Source: Acetobacteraceae bacterium (GTDB lineage Bacteria; Pseudomonadota; Alphaproteobacteria; Acetobacterales; Acetobacteraceae). Taken from it: DNA of 7,820 nucleotides. The notes below the pieces were generated by a model that made no database searches, was not told the origin of the DNA, and was given only the letters and a program-made list of their open reading frames with translations. Positions 6,411 through 7,820 of this stretch are shown here, piece by piece. Numbering within the stretch: the stretch's first letter is position 1; every line of letters begins with the position of its first letter. The translations under genes were made by a program, and so were the position numbers. The stretch is from NCBI GenBank assembly GCA_030039695.1, contig JASHVB010000783.1:1-7820 (forward strand), read 5' to 3'.

Positions 6411-6603
6411 GGACAATATGTTGATTGCATTGGGAAAACCTGACGGCACGCACTGAGCTGTGCACACGGTGAGCGGGTGGTTGCGGCTCAAGACGTGACC
6501 GTGCTCGCGCCGCCCGGTGGCTCAGACCTCGGCCGCCTGATGGCCACGCTTCGTGGCAACTGACGCCCTCGCATTTACGGTCAGCGCCTCTCCGGGACAG
6601 CCT

Positions 6604-6647
6604 CGCCCGTTCCGGGCGTGCCGTCCGTGCGCCTGCTGCGGACGGCA
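6604..6647. repeat. Two back-to-back perfect hairpins
   Basis: CGCCCG (6604-6609) pairs with CGGGCG (6613-6618) across a TTC loop. Immediately adjacent, TGCCGTCCG (6619-6627) pairs with CGGACGGCA (6639-6647) across 11 bases. No flanking T-run, so not simple terminators. Confidence 0.65.
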
Positions 6648-6991
6648 GTGCTGGACCTGATGGCCGGGCCCGACGGGCAAGACGACCGGCGGCTAACCTC
6701 TCTCCGTGCGGCCGGCTTCCATCGCGCATCATCGCTGGCGAGGCGAGCAATCGTTGGCCTGGTGTTCGGCCTCGCGTTACCGGCACCACGAACGGCACGC
6801 AGCGCCGACAACGCGCTGACCACGTGCGCCTACCTTCTCCGGTTGCCCTCTGGTCTGGCAGCCCAGCCGATCGGCCCCTCGGTGTCGCTCCCGGCGGACA
6901 ACGGGAATGGAGCGCCTCGGTCGGAACGGCCAGGCTCCTCATCCCTCGTGGCGCAATGCCGCAATCGGCGGTGTGTCCGTCAACGCTCGGT

Positions 6992-7039
6992 CTACCGCTG
7001 GGCTGCCTTGTCAGACTTGGCTGGCGTCTCGGCCAGCAT
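6992..7039 (-). pseudogene. Possible decayed start of a gene related to the one at 7413
   Basis: On the minus strand an ATG at 7039 opens a short frame (MLAETPAKSDKAAQR, then TAG). It sits in the same position relative to the inverted leader copy (7085-7136) as the real start at 7413 sits relative to its leader. The bases after it share blocks with the 7413 gene start: ACGCCA, CCAAG, then ACCGAGC and ACACC. I infer an inverted, partly decayed duplicate of the leader plus gene start. The frame is short and the match patchy, so this is tentative. Confidence 0.25.
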
Positions 7040-7084
7040 CCCCCTGGTCACTGCCAAGGAGGGTCCGCACACAGCCTCTGCCGT

Positions 7085-7364
7085 CTCCCCTCGGGTAGGG
7101 TGTGGTCTAAGCCAGCCCCGGAACGCCGCCTACCCCCGCTTCGCCCGAGAAGGCGAAGCGCCTGACGGTTCGCCATCCTCCCTCGCAGGGCCAGGCCGCG
7201 CCCGGCGCAAAGCGGAATCCGCCAACGGGCTGAAGAGCAAACAAGGATATCGCCCCTCACCGGATTCCGCTTCGCGCCGTTCGCAACCCGCCCCCGCTCG
7301 CTCAGGTGGCTCAGGGGTAGACCGCGTTCCGGGGCCGGCTTCGGGCGACCACACCCGAGGGGAG
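7085..7364. repeat. Large nested inverted repeat (inverted leader duplication)
   Basis: The outer arm 7085-7136 is the reverse complement of 7314-7364: CTCCCCTCGGGT (7085-7096) matches 7353-7364 exactly, GGGTGTGGTC (7098-7107) matches 7347-7356 exactly, and 7109-7136 matches 7314-7341 with three mismatches. A five-base AGGGT insertion disturbs the left arm. Inside lies a second inverted pair, 7204-7221 with 7261-7278 (18 bp, one mismatch). The central unpaired part is about 7222-7260. Confidence 0.9.
7132..7172 (+). repeat. Second copy of the ssb-leader 5' hairpin
   Basis: ACCCCCGCTTCGCC (7132-7145) is identical to 4104-4117, and after a different loop both continue GGCGnAGCGCCT and end ACGGTTCG. 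Here the stem GCTTCGCC/GGCGAAGC is perfect with a six-base loop; in the ssb copy one pair is T-G instead of T-A, so the base changes but the pairing holds. Confidence 0.75.
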
Positions 7365-7412
7365 AAGCCGGCATAGGGCCGGCAGACCCTTCCGGGCTGA
7401 AGGATCAGTGAG
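7310..7412 (+). promoter_or_regulatory. Structured leader of the 7413 gene
   Basis: GCCGGCTT (7334-7341) pairs with AAGCCGGC (7365-7372); inside, CGGG (7342-7345) pairs with CCCG (7354-7357), leaving AGGGGAG single-stranded. A smaller CCGG/CCGG hairpin (7379-7382 with 7392-7395) follows, and the ribosome binding site AAGGA (7400-7404) is outside the stems. The block from CTCAGGGGT through CCCGAG to CCGGCA lines up with 4180-4245 upstream of ssb. A cis-regulatory RNA or protein-bound leader is inferred. It may belong to a known ICE leader motif class. Confidence 0.55.
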
Positions 7413-7820
7413 ATGGCAAAGACGCCAACCAAGCCCGCCCAGTCCCGCACAGTCCGCACCGAGCAGCGTCAGACTTACACCGTCGAATACGCCGTCGCGA
7501 TCTGCCCCAACGAGGGCCTCGCCAGCAACCTGTCCTCCACCTTCGGCCTCAATCCCGTCGATGCCGCCGCCATCCGCGAGAACACCGAGGAATTCATCGT
7601 CCGTGGCGCCAACGAGCTGACGGACAACCTCAACGAAAAGGCGATGCAGATGCACCTCCAGCGCGTCGTCGGGGCTTACGTCGCGTCGGCCTGCGGCGCC
7701 GGCCAGTTCTACGGCCAGAAGATCACCCAGGCCCGTGACATGACCACCCGCCTCGCCAACGAAGATCGCGATGAAGACCGCGGCGGCCCCTACGGTTTCG
7801 AGGATCGCGCCGCTCGGGCT
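7413..7820 (+). CDS. Conserved-looking hypothetical ICE protein, 3' partial
   Basis: The ATG at 7413 follows AAGGA (7400-7404) by eight bases; the frame is open to the window end, giving 136 residues so far. The N-terminus MAKTPTKPAQSRTVRTEQRQ is a flexible, basic, Thr/Pro-rich tail of the kind I associate with ICE replication-region proteins. The body follows: TYTVEYAVAICPNEGLASNL, then GLNPVDAAAIRENTEEFIVRGANEL (45-69), NEKAMQMHLQRVVGAYVASACGAGQFYGQKITQARDMTTRL (74-114), mostly helical, then an acidic linker EDRDEDRGGPYGFEDRAARA. No catalytic motif is visible. GC-rich codon use and the strong start make it a clear gene. Its leader shares an element with the ssb leader, so it is probably expressed together with ssb in the element's DNA-processing programme. 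Family name unknown to me. Confidence 0.85.
   Translation, partial: MAKTPTKPAQSRTVRTEQRQTYTVEYAVAICPNEGLASNLSSTFGLNPVDAAAIRENTEEFIVRGANELTDNLNEKAMQMHLQRVVGAYVASACGAGQFYGQKITQARDMTTRLANEDRDEDRGGPYGFEDRAARA

Larger units (their letters stand above)
6411..7039. other. Long GC-rich interval without a convincing gene
   Basis: Long open frames cross this stretch on both strands, as expected in GC-rich DNA, but they lack ribosome binding sites and read as Arg/Ala/Ser/Pro-rich sequence without domains. What is present is secondary structure: GCCACG/CGTGGC around 6543-6557, two back-to-back hairpins at 6604-6647, GCCC/GGGC near 6668-6678, and a decamer CCTGATGGCC at 6537-6546 and 6656-6665. A short plus-strand frame ends in VTVLAPPGGSDLGRLMATLRGN at about 6563; I do not recognise it and it has no good start. 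The interval may be a decayed gene on the minus strand beginning near 7039, or a structured non-coding region. Confidence 0.5.

Noticed and set aside
6361..6942. N-terminal extension of the 190-residue minus-strand protein to a start at 6942
   Set aside because: The extension is low-complexity Arg-rich sequence; a strong ribosome binding site and a good promoter support the start at 6360.
6618..7376. A 252-codon plus-strand open frame
   Set aside because: It crosses the large inverted repeat, has no ribosome binding site, and reads as Arg/Ser/Pro/Ala-rich sequence without domains; long chance frames are expected at this GC content.

Overview
The window looks like a junction between the chromosome of a GC-rich proteobacterium and a mobile accessory region, probably an integrative and conjugative element (ICE) or related genomic island. 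I cannot place the genus. The single-stranded DNA-binding protein has a sequence style I associate with alphaproteobacteria and their elements, but element genes travel, so this is weak evidence.

Layout. (1) Bases 1-752 are chromosome-like: the 3' part of a siderophore-interacting flavoprotein, then the translationally coupled start of a membrane protein resembling the HlyC/CorC (DUF21, YtfL-like) family, which breaks off after about 25 codons. (2) Bases 786-2462 (minus strand) are a lower-GC two-gene cassette: a helical protein of unknown function, then a 367-residue protein with a Ser/Thr-rich N-terminus and a likely ADP-ribosyltransferase-type fold, which could be a secreted effector or toxin. 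(3) Bases 2463-4103 are mostly gene-poor and compositionally odd, with two small hypothetical genes (3132-3383 and 3618-3992). (4) Bases 4104-5380 (plus strand) are a compact ssb operon: a structured leader, ssb, two small hypothetical genes and an intrinsic terminator. (5) Bases 5400-6360 (minus strand) hold two hypothetical genes converging on that terminator; the upstream one has a clear promoter. (6) Bases 6411-7412 have no convincing gene. Their right half is a large imperfect inverted duplication. (7) A conserved-looking gene starts at 7413 and runs off the window.

The strongest unexplained signal is a leader element that occurs three times. One copy precedes ssb (about 4180-4245) and one precedes the 7413 gene (about 7310-7373). 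The third lies inverted at 7085-7136, facing the opposite way, with what may be a decayed gene start at 7039. The copies differ in sequence but keep their hairpins. This suggests a shared cis-regulatory RNA or a protein-binding leader that would co-regulate the DNA-processing genes of the element. I could not test whether it belongs to an already catalogued ICE leader motif.
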